The translations under genes were made by a program, and so were the position numbers. From Oceanicoccus sagamiensis (GTDB taxonomy: Bacteria > Pseudomonadota > Gammaproteobacteria > Pseudomonadales > Dasaniaceae), in contig NZ_CP019343.1 in the NCBI RefSeq assembly GCF_002117105.1, forward strand, positions 2,666,001 to 2,730,000: a stretch of DNA of 64,000 nt, in the 5' to 3' direction. The notes beneath the pieces are model-generated. The model was not told the DNA's origin. It worked only from the letters and a program-made list of their open reading frames with translations, and searched no databases. Of the stretch, positions 34,324-43,194 are shown piece after piece (position 1 is the stretch's first letter; each line of letters starts with the position of its first letter).

Positions 34324-35550
34324 ATGTCGGCATTCAGTTATAAAGCGTTAGACAGCAATGGCAAAATGGTCAAAGGGGTTATTGAGGGAGACTCAGAACG
34401 CCAGGTCAGAAGCCAGCTGCGCTTGCAGCAATTAAAACCGGTTGCTGTTGCCGAGTCCGCAGAAAAAATTACCAAGCCTCGCAAAGGTTTTAATCTGGAG
34501 GGTTTATTTAAGCCCCGTATCAGTCAGGCCGATTTATGTTTGATTACCCGGCAAATGGCTACGCTGGTCCAATCCAATATGCCTTTGGATGAAGTGTTGA
34601 CGGCTACAGCGCAGCAAGCAAGAAAACCCCGTATTAAAAGTTTGATGTTGCAGGTGCGTGCCCGTGTTCTGGAAGGTCATAGTCTGGCCTATGCACTGGG
34701 CGATTTCCCGCAGATATTTAATGAGATGTATTGCTCCATGGTTAAAGCGGGTGAAACAGCAGGCTTTTTAGGCACCGTACTTGAGCAGTTAGCCGACTAT
34801 ACAGAAAACAGTCAGCATACGGCGCAGAAATTAAAAGGGGCTATGATCTACCCGATTATTCTTACCTTGTTATCGGTAGCGGTTATCGGTGTGCTGATGA
34901 TTTTTGTGGTGCCTGATCTGGTCGGCATGTTTAATCATACCAAACAGGAATTGCCTGCCTTAACCAAAATGGTTATCGCCACCAGTGATTTTTTTGCGGA
35001 AAAATGGTGGACACTTATTGTTGGCTTGGTGTTGGTGCTGGTCGGCTGGCAGCAACTATTAAAAAGCCCGGAGCGTCGTAAAGTGTGGCATCAACTGGTG
35101 CTAAAGCTGCCGTTTATTTCCGGCTTTGTGGTGGCGATGGATACCGCTCGTTTTGCCTCGACATTAAGTATATTAACCAGCAGTGGTGTGCCGCTGTTAG
35201 ATGGTTTGCGGATAGCGGGAGAAGTCCTGACCAACTTGCGTTTGCGAGAAGCGAGCAAAGAAGTCGCCATTACCGTGCAGGAAGGTGGCAGTTTGCACCG
35301 TGCACTGGATCAGGCGGAAGTGTTCCCACCCATGATGGTGCATATGGTTGCCAGTGGTGAAGCCAGTGGTGAATTGGAAAATATGTTGGCGCGCTCGGCT
35401 TTAACCCAGCAGCGTGAGTTAGATATGAGCCTGGATAATTTAATGGGCGTGTTTGAACCGATGATGATTCTGGTAATGGCAGCGGTGGTCTGCACGATTG
35501 TGTTTTCCATCTTAATGCCCATTATCCAAATGAATAATTTAGTGGCTTAG
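34324..35550 (+). CDS. gspF: Type II secretion inner-membrane platform protein GspF
   Basis: The 408-residue platform protein has two homologous cytoplasmic domains, each with ARxxxTLxxSGVPL-type segments (ITRQMATLVQSNMPLDEVL and DTARFASTLSILTSSGVPLLDGL). Three transmembrane helices lie near 170-190, 220-240 and 375-400, and the end is FEPMMILVMAAVVCTIVFSILMPIIQMNNLV. It forms the core that connects GspE, GspL and the pseudopilins. It lies 13 bases after gspE. Confidence 0.96.
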   Translation: MSAFSYKALDSNGKMVKGVIEGDSERQVRSQLRLQQLKPVAVAESAEKITKPRKGFNLEGLFKPRISQADLCLITRQMATLVQSNMPLDEVLTATAQQARKPRIKSLMLQVRARVLEGHSLAYALGDFPQIFNEMYCSMVKAGETAGFLGTVLEQLADYTENSQHTAQKLKGAMIYPIILTLLSVAVIGVLMIFVVPDLVGMFNHTKQELPALTKMVIATSDFFAEKWWTLIVGLVLVLVGWQQLLKSPERRKVWHQLVLKLPFISGFVVAMDTARFASTLSILTSSGVPLLDGLRIAGEVLTNLRLREASKEVAITVQEGGSLHRALDQAEVFPPMMVHMVASGEASGELENMLARSALTQQRELDMSLDNLMGVFEPMMILVMAAVVCTIVFSILMPIIQMNNLVA

Positions 35551-35583
35551 TACTGAGCTTTAACAAATTGATAGGAACCAGTG

Positions 35584-36042
35584 ATGAAGAAACAGTATCG
35601 TAAACAAGCAGGCTTTAGTTTAATCGAAATAATGGTGGTCTTGGTTATTATCGGTTTATTAGTCAGCATCGTTGCCCCCAATGTATTAGATCAGGCCGAT
35701 GATGCTCGGGTACAAAAAGTACAGGCAGACTTTAGCGCTATTGATACCGCCCTTAGCATGTATCGCTTGAATAATTTTACTTACCCAACCAGTGAGCAGG
35801 GTTTAGAAGCACTGGTAGAAAAGCCAACTATTGATCCTATCCCCAGTAATTGGAAAAAAGGTGGCTACCTGAAAGACCTGCCGCTGGATCCCTGGGGTCG
35901 CCCTTATTTATATTTAAGCCCCGCGGAATTTAGCGAAGATGATTATGACCTCTATAGCCTGGGTGCCGATGGCGTGACCGGTGGTGAAGATCAAAATGCT
36001 GATATCGGCAGCTGGATGAAAAAAGGCGGTGAAGACGAGTAA
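35584..36042 (+). CDS. gspG: Major pseudopilin GspG
   Basis: The protein has about 152 residues from ATG 35584 (AGGA upstream). The prepilin signature is QAGFSLIEIMVVLVIIGLLVSIV, cut after Gly and methylated at Phe by the prepilin peptidase GspO, which is not in this window. The pseudopilin domain has TYPTSEQGLEALVEKP, GGYLKDLPLDPWGRPYLY and the calcium-binding loop DGVTGGEDQNADIGSW. It is the main pilus subunit of the secretion piston and overlaps the start of gspH by 14 bases. Confidence 0.96.
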   Translation: MKKQYRKQAGFSLIEIMVVLVIIGLLVSIVAPNVLDQADDARVQKVQADFSAIDTALSMYRLNNFTYPTSEQGLEALVEKPTIDPIPSNWKKGGYLKDLPLDPWGRPYLYLSPAEFSEDDYDLYSLGADGVTGGEDQNADIGSWMKKGGEDE

Positions 36043-36703
36043 GTTGACTAACGCTTATGCTCGGCAGATATCGGCCCGCGGTTTTAGTCTGATCGAGTTG
36101 CTGGTTGTTCTGTTAATTATTGGCCTGGGTTTTAGCTTTGCCAATTTTAATGTGGGAGGCAATGACAGCTATCGCTTATTAGCCGAGGCAAAGCAATTTG
36201 CCAATAGCTCGGCGCTGATTGCTGAAGAGGCAATTCTGAGTAATCAGCAGTGGGGAGTGGATATTTACCGCCAGCCCAGCGATGACAATGATGGCTATAA
36301 TTTGGAGCAGTTTGGTTACCGCTGGTTGGTTCGGAATAAAGAGGGCGATTGGGAGTTAGCCAATAGCAGTAATGATAAAGTCGACTTTTTATTTTCACCG
36401 GGTATTGGTGTCAGGCTGGAGCTTGAGGGCTCTGCAGAAGAGGTGGAAATTTTATTTAAGCGGGTAGTAAAAGAACGCACTAGTGTCTTTGATCAGCAGG
36501 AAAGTATCACCGAGCAACTCAGCGATACTGAAGAGGAACAGCAAGAGCCTTTGCTACCCGCTTTATGGTTGTTATCCAGTGGTGAAATCAGCGCCTTTAG
36601 TATGGTGTTATATGATGCTACAAACCCGGACAACCAGGTTGAAATCAAGGGTGATGAACTGGGTCGAATTACCGTAGTGACAGGATTAGAGGATGAAGAA
36701 TAA
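36029..36703 (+). CDS. gspH: Minor pseudopilin GspH
   Basis: The 224-residue minor pseudopilin begins with GTG 36029. It has the prepilin signal ARGFSLIELLVVLLIIGLGFSFA and a longer, acidic soluble domain typical of GspH. The end (PDNQVEIKGDELGRITV) carries the usual C-terminal strand. GspH sits in the pseudopilus near its tip. It overlaps gspG and is overlapped by gspI by 11 bases, suggesting translational coupling. Confidence 0.9.
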   Translation: MKTSKLTNAYARQISARGFSLIELLVVLLIIGLGFSFANFNVGGNDSYRLLAEAKQFANSSALIAEEAILSNQQWGVDIYRQPSDDNDGYNLEQFGYRWLVRNKEGDWELANSSNDKVDFLFSPGIGVRLELEGSAEEVEILFKRVVKERTSVFDQQESITEQLSDTEEEQQEPLLPALWLLSSGEISAFSMVLYDATNPDNQVEIKGDELGRITVVTGLEDEE

Positions 36704-37109
36704 AGCCTCGGGCAAGCCACAGCATCGACAATCAGGTTTTACCCTGGTTGAAGTTATGGTTGCGCTGATGATTGTAGCGGTGGCTATTTCATCGCTGCTA
36801 TTTCAAATGATGAGTACCATTAACAATACCGCTTATCTACGTGAGCAAACCATTGCCCATTGGGTCGCTTTAAATCAGCTAGAACTGGTTTATCTGGAAA
36901 ACAGAAATAGCAACCAGCTACTAAGCAGCGAACGCTCAGGGACAGAAGAGATGGCGGGTAAAGAGTGGTTCTGGCGTATTAAGCCGGTCAAAACCGATAA
37001 TGCTGACTTTGCCCAGTTGGTGGTCTCTGTTTATGCCGACGAGGATGACCAGGAGTCATCGATTGTTAGCGTCACCGGTTTAATCGACCGTTTTCATCGG
37101 CCGCTATGA
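36693..37109 (+). CDS. gspI: Minor pseudopilin GspI
   Basis: The 138-residue minor pseudopilin has the prepilin motif QSGFTLVEVMVALMIVAVAISSL, then REQTIAHWVALNQLE and EWFWRIKPVKT, characteristic of GspI. It forms the tip complex with GspJ and GspK. It overlaps gspH by 11 bases and gspJ by 4 bases. Confidence 0.93.
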   Translation: MKNKASGKPQHRQSGFTLVEVMVALMIVAVAISSLLFQMMSTINNTAYLREQTIAHWVALNQLELVYLENRNSNQLLSSERSGTEEMAGKEWFWRIKPVKTDNADFAQLVVSVYADEDDQESSIVSVTGLIDRFHRPL

Positions 37110-37744
37110 AGACGGTTTTGAATCGCAATACGCAGGCTTTTGGCTTCACGTTAATTGAAGTGATGCTAGCGATGTTGATTACCGCCTTTGTGGCGATGCT
37201 GGCTTATAGTGGCTTAAGCACCTCGATTATTGCTGCGGAAGGTCATGAAGAACAGGCGCAACAGATTGCTGCTATTCAGTTGCCACTGACCGTATTAGAA
37301 CGAGATATTCGCAATGCGGTCGCGCGGTCGATTAACAATGAATACGATGATGTTGAGGGCGCGATGGTCGGGGGCACTTTTAGTGATTACCCCCTAACGT
37401 TAACCCGCAGGGGGTGGCATAACCCTCGAGGCCTGGCACGTGGTGAATTGCAGCGTGTTCGATATATGCTTGAGGATAATGAACTTTGGCGAGAGAGTTG
37501 GTCGGTGCTGGATCGCAATTCTGAGTACGACGGCCAGCAGCGCACCCTATTATTAAAAGGGGTGGATAATCTGGAGATCGCCTTTTTAAATGCCGGTTCC
37601 GCCGGCGCCTCTTCCAGTTCCTTAGGGGGGGAGTGGGTCGACAGCTGGGAGGATAATGAACGTTTACCTCTGGCGATTGATATAAAATTTGAGTTAGAGA
37701 ATTTTGGTGAGGTGAGACGTGTCTTCAGTATCACATCACCTTGA
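37106..37744 (+). CDS. gspJ: Minor pseudopilin GspJ
   Basis: The 212-residue minor pseudopilin has the signal AFGFTLIEVMLAMLITAFVAML, then QLPLTVLERDIRNAVAR and GWHNPRGLARGELQRVRYMLEDNELWRESW, features of GspJ. It is part of the pseudopilus tip. A 7-G run at about 37625-37631 lies in the coding sequence without breaking the frame. It overlaps gspI by four bases and gspK by 26. Confidence 0.93.
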   Translation: MKTVLNRNTQAFGFTLIEVMLAMLITAFVAMLAYSGLSTSIIAAEGHEEQAQQIAAIQLPLTVLERDIRNAVARSINNEYDDVEGAMVGGTFSDYPLTLTRRGWHNPRGLARGELQRVRYMLEDNELWRESWSVLDRNSEYDGQQRTLLLKGVDNLEIAFLNAGSAGASSSSLGGEWVDSWEDNERLPLAIDIKFELENFGEVRRVFSITSP

Positions 37745-38789
37745 GAATCAGCCTCTGGCTAAACAGCAGGGGGCCGCGTTAATTCTCGCGCTAGTGGTAT
37801 TGGTTATGGTGACCTTATTGGCCACCACCCTGAAAAGCGATTTTCTGGTCACCCTGAAACGGGTAGAAAATCAATTGCTTGGTAAACAGGCTTTTGCCTA
37901 TATGTCTGGTGCGGAAGGTATTGCCAGAGAAGTGTTGCAGACTGATTTGTCGACGGGCCCTAATAAGGACCACCGCAGTGAAGGCTGGTTATTCAACACG
38001 ATTGAGTACCCCACTGAATGGGGCGCGATAGCAGGTACAGTCTGTGATTTACAGGGGCGGTTTAATCTCAATAGTTTATTGGGTAATCCGGTTAAAGGCG
38101 CTCGTTTTAGTCCTGGCCAGGAAATATTTATTCGCTTATTACAGAGCTTGGAATTAGACGCTCCTATTGACCAGTCACAGGCAGAATCTATCACCAGTGC
38201 TGTCTCCGACTGGATTGACCCGGACAGCGATAGCCGGCCAGAGGGGGGGGCAGAAAATGGTTATTATGCGGATTTGGACGTTCCCTATAAGGCGGCTAAC
38301 AGGCCCTTTCATAGTGTTTCTGAGTTGCGTTGGATAAAAGGTATAACGCCAGAACTCTATCGGGCACTGCAGCCTTATGTGGTGGCTTTAGACAGCGGTG
38401 CACAGCTGAATGTGAATACGGTTGATCTGGTTGTTATGCGGGCGATTAATGCTACCGGTGTGCGCCAGCCTTTATCCGTCTCGGAAGCTGAATCTTTAAT
38501 AGAACAGCGGGACGGTGATATTACGGCTGAACTGAGCCAGCAGAATACCGGCTATGACTCGGTGGATGATTTTAAGGCCAGACATACAGTGTCCCCGCTG
38601 GATAGCAGTGATTTAACAGTGAAGAGTAACTATTTTTTATTAAAAATAGATACCATCTTTTTAGATAGAGAGTTTACTTTGTACAGCGTATTACATCGCA
38701 GTGACAGCGGTGTGATTAAAACGATCGCCAGAGGCCAGTCGGGCTTTGGTGAATGTGTCGCTAATCAAAATAGCGAAACAGAACAATAA
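37719..38789 (+). CDS. gspK: Minor pseudopilin GspK
   Basis: The 356-residue GspK has an atypical prepilin signal (KQQGAALILALVVLVMVTLLATTL) without the usual Glu5, as in the family, followed by the two-domain tip protein: GRFNLNSLLGN, AVSDWIDPDSDSRPEGGAENGYY and LNVNTVDLVVMRAI. It caps the pseudopilus. A run of eight G residues at about 38243-38250, within the codons for EGGA, is a slippage-prone tract. The GTG start gives an overlap with gspJ. Confidence 0.93.
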   Translation: MSSVSHHLENQPLAKQQGAALILALVVLVMVTLLATTLKSDFLVTLKRVENQLLGKQAFAYMSGAEGIAREVLQTDLSTGPNKDHRSEGWLFNTIEYPTEWGAIAGTVCDLQGRFNLNSLLGNPVKGARFSPGQEIFIRLLQSLELDAPIDQSQAESITSAVSDWIDPDSDSRPEGGAENGYYADLDVPYKAANRPFHSVSELRWIKGITPELYRALQPYVVALDSGAQLNVNTVDLVVMRAINATGVRQPLSVSEAESLIEQRDGDITAELSQQNTGYDSVDDFKARHTVSPLDSSDLTVKSNYFLLKIDTIFLDREFTLYSVLHRSDSGVIKTIARGQSGFGECVANQNSETEQ

Positions 38790-38819
38790 TTGACGATTGA
38801 TAACAGGCGAGAGCAAAAC

Positions 38820-40037
38820 GTGACCTCGACAATAGTAATAAAACAATGCGGCATCGATAACTACGAGTGGCTGGCTGCTGGCAAAGCGGCGCTACCGGCA
38901 CCACAGCTAGTGGTCGGTGACGGCGAACGCCTGGCAGCACAATGCGCACAGGCTGGTCGTGTCGTGTTGTTAGCCCGCGCGGAAAATATCGCCTTAAAAA
39001 CCATGCCTTTTGAAAAGCATGAGCGAAAATTATTACGCCAGACTATTCCCTATGCTTTAGAAGATGATTGCGTCAATGATATTGAAGAGCAGCATATTGC
39101 CTTAGGGGATATCACCGCCAACACGGTTGCCCTTGCTATGATTAAGCGGGAGCAACTGGATCAGTATTTAGCAAAGGCCCTGCCGCCGGAGGTTGACGTT
39201 CATCAGTTGGTGTCTGAATTGTTATTGATTCCGCTGCATGAGAATCGTTGGAGTATTATGGTCGACGATGATCGTTGGCTGGTGCGTTCGGCAGACTATG
39301 ACGGTTTTGCTCTGGAGGCCGATGTGGCACCCTTTGCCTTGCAATTAATGTTGGATGAGGCTGAGCAATTACCCGATCAGATCAGTATTTACTGTGACCA
39401 GGAGCAACAGTCCGCCATCAATGCCAAGCTGCCTGAGTTATTGCGAGGCATTGCCGATTGGCAATATAAAGATTACTGGTCCGTTTTGGCTGAAGGCTTA
39501 AGCCAGCAAGCAGCCAAGCCCACACTGATTAATTTATTACAGGGCGATTATGCCCCCAGCCTGCCCTGGAAGAAATGGTGGCAAACCTGGAAGGTGGCGG
39601 CCCTGTTATTAATCACTGCCGTCGTTTTTCAGTTGGTAGTCACCTACACTCAGCTATCTGTCTTGGAAAAAAATAATCTGGCCCTCAGGGCAGAGATAGA
39701 ACAAGCCTATCGTTCAGCCGTGCCCCGTGGAGCAGTGATGGACCCTGAACGTCAATTGCGCCGTAAAGTCGGTGCGATGAAAGGGGCTTCCGGTGAGGGC
39801 TTTGTTTCAATGCTCAGTCAAATTGGCCCAGTGCTAAATGCCGTGAATGGCTTAAGTTTGCAAAGCTTAAACTATAACGAAAAACAGTCTGAAGTACGGA
39901 TGACTATTCTCGCGCCCCGGTTTAATGATGTGGAAACTGCGCGAGCCAACCTGGAAAAACTGGGTTTAAAAGCCGAGTTAACCGGCAGTAATGCCGAGGG
40001 TGACAAAACCCGTGCCAGATTAAGAGTAAGAGGTTAA
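38820..40037 (+). CDS. gspL: Type II secretion protein GspL
   Basis: The protein has about 405 residues from GTG 38820, favoured over a TTG at 38790 because AGGCGAG lies nine bases upstream. An N-terminal actin-like cytoplasmic domain that binds GspE (about 1-230) is followed by one membrane helix (WKVAALLLITAVVFQLVVTY, about 260) and a periplasmic ferredoxin-like domain with LSQIGPVLNAVNGLSLQSLNYNE. GspL connects the ATPase to the inner-membrane platform with GspM. It lies 30 bases after gspK. Confidence 0.92.
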   Translation: MTSTIVIKQCGIDNYEWLAAGKAALPAPQLVVGDGERLAAQCAQAGRVVLLARAENIALKTMPFEKHERKLLRQTIPYALEDDCVNDIEEQHIALGDITANTVALAMIKREQLDQYLAKALPPEVDVHQLVSELLLIPLHENRWSIMVDDDRWLVRSADYDGFALEADVAPFALQLMLDEAEQLPDQISIYCDQEQQSAINAKLPELLRGIADWQYKDYWSVLAEGLSQQAAKPTLINLLQGDYAPSLPWKKWWQTWKVAALLLITAVVFQLVVTYTQLSVLEKNNLALRAEIEQAYRSAVPRGAVMDPERQLRRKVGAMKGASGEGFVSMLSQIGPVLNAVNGLSLQSLNYNEKQSEVRMTILAPRFNDVETARANLEKLGLKAELTGSNAEGDKTRARLRVRG

Positions 40038-40041
40038 GGCG

Positions 40042-40518
40042 ATGCAGCAATGGTTCAATAATTTACGTCGGCAAGAGCAGTTGATCTTATTGTTTGGCTC
40101 TTTTGTGGTGTTGGCTTACTTATTGTTTGTGGTGATTCTATCGCCAATGTCAGATTCAGTGAGCAGTCTGCAACAACAAAATACGCAGGCCGCGGAAAGT
40201 TTGGTGGCGGTGAAGGCGTTGGCTAAAGAATATAAATCACTGCAAAAATCTGGCGCGGGAAAAAGCGGCGCCAAACAAAATCTCACACGCTTAATTGATG
40301 CAACTGTTAAAAGTAATCAGTTAACCATGAGCCGCTTCCAGCCTTCTTCATCCGGTGATGTACAGGTGCGGTTTGAGAATGCGGTATTTAACGATATTGT
40401 TGCCTGGATTAGCCTGCTGGAAAATGATCATGGTGTAATGGTGAAGGACCTTTCCATTAATAACGGTGCGGCAACCGGTTTAGTGAATGTCTCTGTGCGT
40501 TTGCGGCAAGGTGCTTAA
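40042..40518 (+). CDS. gspM: Type II secretion protein GspM
   Basis: The 158-residue inner-membrane protein has one helix near the N-terminus (QLILLFGSFVVLAYLLFVVIL, about 12-32), a short coiled coil (QQQNTQAAESLVAVKALAKEY) and a ferredoxin-like periplasmic domain. The size and the position after gspL agree with GspM, which stabilises GspL. It lies five bases after gspL and three before gspN. Confidence 0.9.
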   Translation: MQQWFNNLRRQEQLILLFGSFVVLAYLLFVVILSPMSDSVSSLQQQNTQAAESLVAVKALAKEYKSLQKSGAGKSGAKQNLTRLIDATVKSNQLTMSRFQPSSSGDVQVRFENAVFNDIVAWISLLENDHGVMVKDLSINNGAATGLVNVSVRLRQGA

Positions 40519-40521
40519 ACG

Positions 40522-41304
40522 GTGAAAGCGATATTAGTAGCCATTGTCCTGCTCGTGCTGGTCGGTGTTGTGGCGATAGCTAACGCGCCCGCTTCACTCG
40601 TGCCAATGGCATTGGCGGAAGCAGAAAAGCGCCAGCTGCTAGCGCCTAATGCGCCGGCTATTAGTCTGGTCAATCTAGAGGGCACCGTGTGGGACGGGCA
40701 GGCTAATGAAACTGTGATCACTGTGGCGGGTGAGCCCTTACATCTTGGAGTACTTCGTTGGCAGTTAGACCCTTTATCCCTGCTGGATAGTAGCCCGGTT
40801 ATTCATGTGCAAACCCAAGCTTCTGAACACGCAGTGCAAGCGACAGTGATTGCTAAGGCCAACGGTGATATAAGGATTAATGATATTGAAGGGCGAATGC
40901 CTATTAGTTTGCTGGAGCCCTGGCTACCGATGTTGGTCAAAGGCGATATTAGTTTTGTGTTTGATCATATTACCGTTAACCCCAAACAATTACTGGCTAT
41001 TGATGGTGTCGTCAATGTGGAATATGTTGATTGGTTAGGCGGTGATTATGCTATGCCCTTAGGCAGCTATATGGCGCAAATTTCATTACAGGATAATAAT
41101 ATTCATATGGATATTAATGATTTTAGTGCCAGCCTGGGGATGAATGGTTTATTAACGGTTAATCCACTCAGCGGTGCTTATCAATTTGATGCCACTTTGC
41201 AGGCAAGGCCTGGCTTGGCTCCGGAGGTTGCCGAATCCATTGCCTGGTTTGGCAAGCGCAATAATCAGGGCGATATTATCTTAAAGCAGCGGGGCCGGTT
41301 TTAA
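40522..41304 (+). CDS. gspN: Type II secretion protein GspN
   Basis: The 260-residue protein has an N-terminal membrane anchor (MKAILVAIVLLVLVGVVAIANAPASLV). The periplasmic domain has LEGTVWDGQANETVI, LGVLRWQLDPLSLL and ITLKQRGRF-type ending, typical of GspN. The role of GspN is not settled; it is dispensable in some species. It closes the gsp operon and is immediately followed by apbE. The GTG start is as in many close relatives. Confidence 0.88.
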   Translation: MKAILVAIVLLVLVGVVAIANAPASLVPMALAEAEKRQLLAPNAPAISLVNLEGTVWDGQANETVITVAGEPLHLGVLRWQLDPLSLLDSSPVIHVQTQASEHAVQATVIAKANGDIRINDIEGRMPISLLEPWLPMLVKGDISFVFDHITVNPKQLLAIDGVVNVEYVDWLGGDYAMPLGSYMAQISLQDNNIHMDINDFSASLGMNGLLTVNPLSGAYQFDATLQARPGLAPEVAESIAWFGKRNNQGDIILKQRGRF

Positions 41305-41306
41305 AC

Positions 41307-42293
41307 GTGCTTGCGCCTATCGCTAGCTCGGTTCTGTTTAGCGTTTTATTGTTACTATTCAATAACAGTGCCTATGCGCAATGGCATAATCTGGCCGAAG
41401 ATATCATGGGTACCCGTGTCAGTGTAGAGCTCTGGCATAAGGATCAGCTACAGGCGGATCAAGCCATGGCAGCGGTGATGGCGGTGATGCATCAAGTCAA
41501 TGCCAGTATGAGTCCCTATCTTGAAAGCAGCGAGTTGTATCAACTCAATGCCCACGCTGCACAAACGCCTGTAGTGGTTTCAGCAGACCTTTTTTCACTG
41601 CTACAAAAGTCTCTGTATTATTCTAAAATCAGTGACGGAAAATTTGATATCAGCTTTGCCTCCGTTGGGCGGTTTTATAATTACCGCAAGTCGCTTGCCC
41701 CCAGTGAGCGTGAACGACTGGATAATTTACCCGCTATTAACTATCGACAAATACAACTTAATTCAGCCCAGTCCAGCGTTCGCTTTTTACATCCGCAGCT
41801 TAAAATTGATTTGGGGGGCATTGCCAAGGGTTATGCCGTCGATCGTGCCATTGCGCTCTTAGAGCAGCGTGGTATAGCTTCTGCTATTGTCAGTGCCGGT
41901 GGCGATAGTCGTATTCTGGGTGACCGTCGCGGTACTCCCTGGGTGATGGGGATTCGTCACCCCCGCAAAGCAGAGCAGTATGCTGTTCGTATCCCCTTGA
42001 TCAATTCAGCGATTTCTACCTCGGGTGATTATGAGCGTTTTTTTATCAAAGACGAACAACGGGTGCATCATATTATTAACCCCGCCACAGGCAAGTCAGT
42101 CTCCAGTGTGCAAAGTGTGAGTATTTTAGCGCCATTGGCGGTCGATAGTGATGCCTTGTCCACCACGGTGTTTGTTTTAGGTATTGAGCAGGGTTTGGCT
42201 TTGGTCAATAACATGCCGGGGATTGATGCGATTATTATCGCAGCGGACGGGCGTTTACATTATTCTGATGAACTATTACGTGCGCAACCATAA
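41307..42293 (+). CDS. apbE: FAD:protein FMN transferase ApbE
   Basis: The 328-residue protein has a signal peptide ending near SAYAQ and the ApbE fold: IMGTRVSVEL, KFDISFASVGRF, the flavin/metal motif DLGGIAKGYAVDRA (168-181), HHIINPATGK (254-263) and SDALSTTVFVLG (281-292). ApbE attaches FMN to Thr/Ser of periplasmic flavoproteins such as NqrC or RnfG. No obvious target gene is next to it, although it follows gspN by two bases and may share the gsp transcript. Whether it modifies anything related to secretion is unknown. Confidence 0.93.
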   Translation: MLAPIASSVLFSVLLLLFNNSAYAQWHNLAEDIMGTRVSVELWHKDQLQADQAMAAVMAVMHQVNASMSPYLESSELYQLNAHAAQTPVVVSADLFSLLQKSLYYSKISDGKFDISFASVGRFYNYRKSLAPSERERLDNLPAINYRQIQLNSAQSSVRFLHPQLKIDLGGIAKGYAVDRAIALLEQRGIASAIVSAGGDSRILGDRRGTPWVMGIRHPRKAEQYAVRIPLINSAISTSGDYERFFIKDEQRVHHIINPATGKSVSSVQSVSILAPLAVDSDALSTTVFVLGIEQGLALVNNMPGIDAIIIAADGRLHYSDELLRAQP

Positions 42294-42327
42294 CGATAGA
42301 GTTTATCAGAGCTCAGTGGAGTGTTTT

Positions 42328-42702
42328 ATGAATAAAGGTATAACCATAATCGCGATAATCGGCCTGCTATTATCCAGCCAGCTCTTTGCCCAAGACCCTA
42401 ATGAGATGGTAGAGCGTTTGGAAAAAGCTCAGGCCTGTATGAATGAAGTTGACCGCACGGAATTTAAACGTATTGAGAGTGCACTTAATGCCTTGCAAAC
42501 CGAGCTGAAACAACTATGCGATCAGGGTAAGCCTGATCAGGCGCAGAAAAAAGCTCAGGCTTTTGCGCAAGAGTTAAAAGGTTCTATGGTGATTGAACAA
42601 GTCAAAGAGTGCGCAGAAATTCTGGAGGATATGATGCCAGAGATGGCTGTGCTCAATATGCCTGAGGATTTTGGCGATATTGATATTTGCGGACAGCAAT
42701 AG
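42328..42702 (+). CDS. Small secreted helical protein
   Basis: ATG 42328 (GTGGAG about six bases upstream) gives 124 residues; a longer upstream frame would place the signal peptide internally. It has a signal peptide MNKGITIIAIIGLLLSSQLFA and a mature part that is mostly helical (MVERLEKAQACMNEVD, FKRIESALNALQTELKQLC, AQKKAQAFAQELKG) with four cysteines, suggesting disulfides. I do not recognise a family. It lies between apbE and the WHy lipoprotein gene. Confidence 0.75.
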   Translation: MNKGITIIAIIGLLLSSQLFAQDPNEMVERLEKAQACMNEVDRTEFKRIESALNALQTELKQLCDQGKPDQAQKKAQAFAQELKGSMVIEQVKECAEILEDMMPEMAVLNMPEDFGDIDICGQQ

Positions 42703-42717
42703 ATGGGAGCCCAAGCT

Positions 42718-43194
42718 ATGTTTAAGTCGATCAGACAAGGCCTGTTGTTATTACTGGTATTGATCAGCAGCGGTTGCACACTACTGTCTCCTTCTTTTGA
42801 AGACCCGGTAGTGACGGTGTCATCTTTTCGCGTTGTCCCCTCTGACAGTATTAGCCCCAAGTTTGAAATTGGTTTACATATTGTTAACCCCAATAATGTT
42901 GCGCTGGAGCTTGAAGGGGTTGCCTATACCGCCAGCATAGAAGGCAGTCAGGTCTTGGCGGGGGCGAGTAATACGCTACCGGTGATTCCTGCCTACGGTG
43001 AAGGTGATGTTGTGCTCAATGCCAGTGCCGACTTATTCGGAAGTTTTAGGGTGATCACCCAATTAATGAATAAGAAAACTCGGGGTTTAAATTACGAGTT
43101 GGAGGTAAAGCTGGATATTGGTACTTTAATGCCGGCGATTAGAATTGAAAAACAAGGACAGATTGATCTTGGTGGTAAACAGCGGGCCCAGTGA
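42718..43194 (+). CDS. LEA14-like (WHy domain) lipoprotein
   Basis: The ATG at 42718 is preceded by GGGAG eight bases upstream. The 158-residue protein has a signal peptide ending in the lipobox SSGC and a WHy/LEA-2 domain (about 35-150): VTVSSFRVVPSDSISPKFEIGLHIVNPNNVALELEGVAYTASI. In bacteria such lipoproteins are linked to stress or envelope roles, but the function is not well defined. The gene begins 15 bases after the previous stop, so both are probably co-transcribed. Confidence 0.82.
   Translation: MFKSIRQGLLLLLVLISSGCTLLSPSFEDPVVTVSSFRVVPSDSISPKFEIGLHIVNPNNVALELEGVAYTASIEGSQVLAGASNTLPVIPAYGEGDVVLNASADLFGSFRVITQLMNKKTRGLNYELEVKLDIGTLMPAIRIEKQGQIDLGGKQRAQ

Noticed and set aside
42184-42327. 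N-terminal extension of the small secreted protein
   Set aside because: It overlaps apbE in another frame and would bury the signal peptide; a good ribosome-binding site supports ATG 42328.
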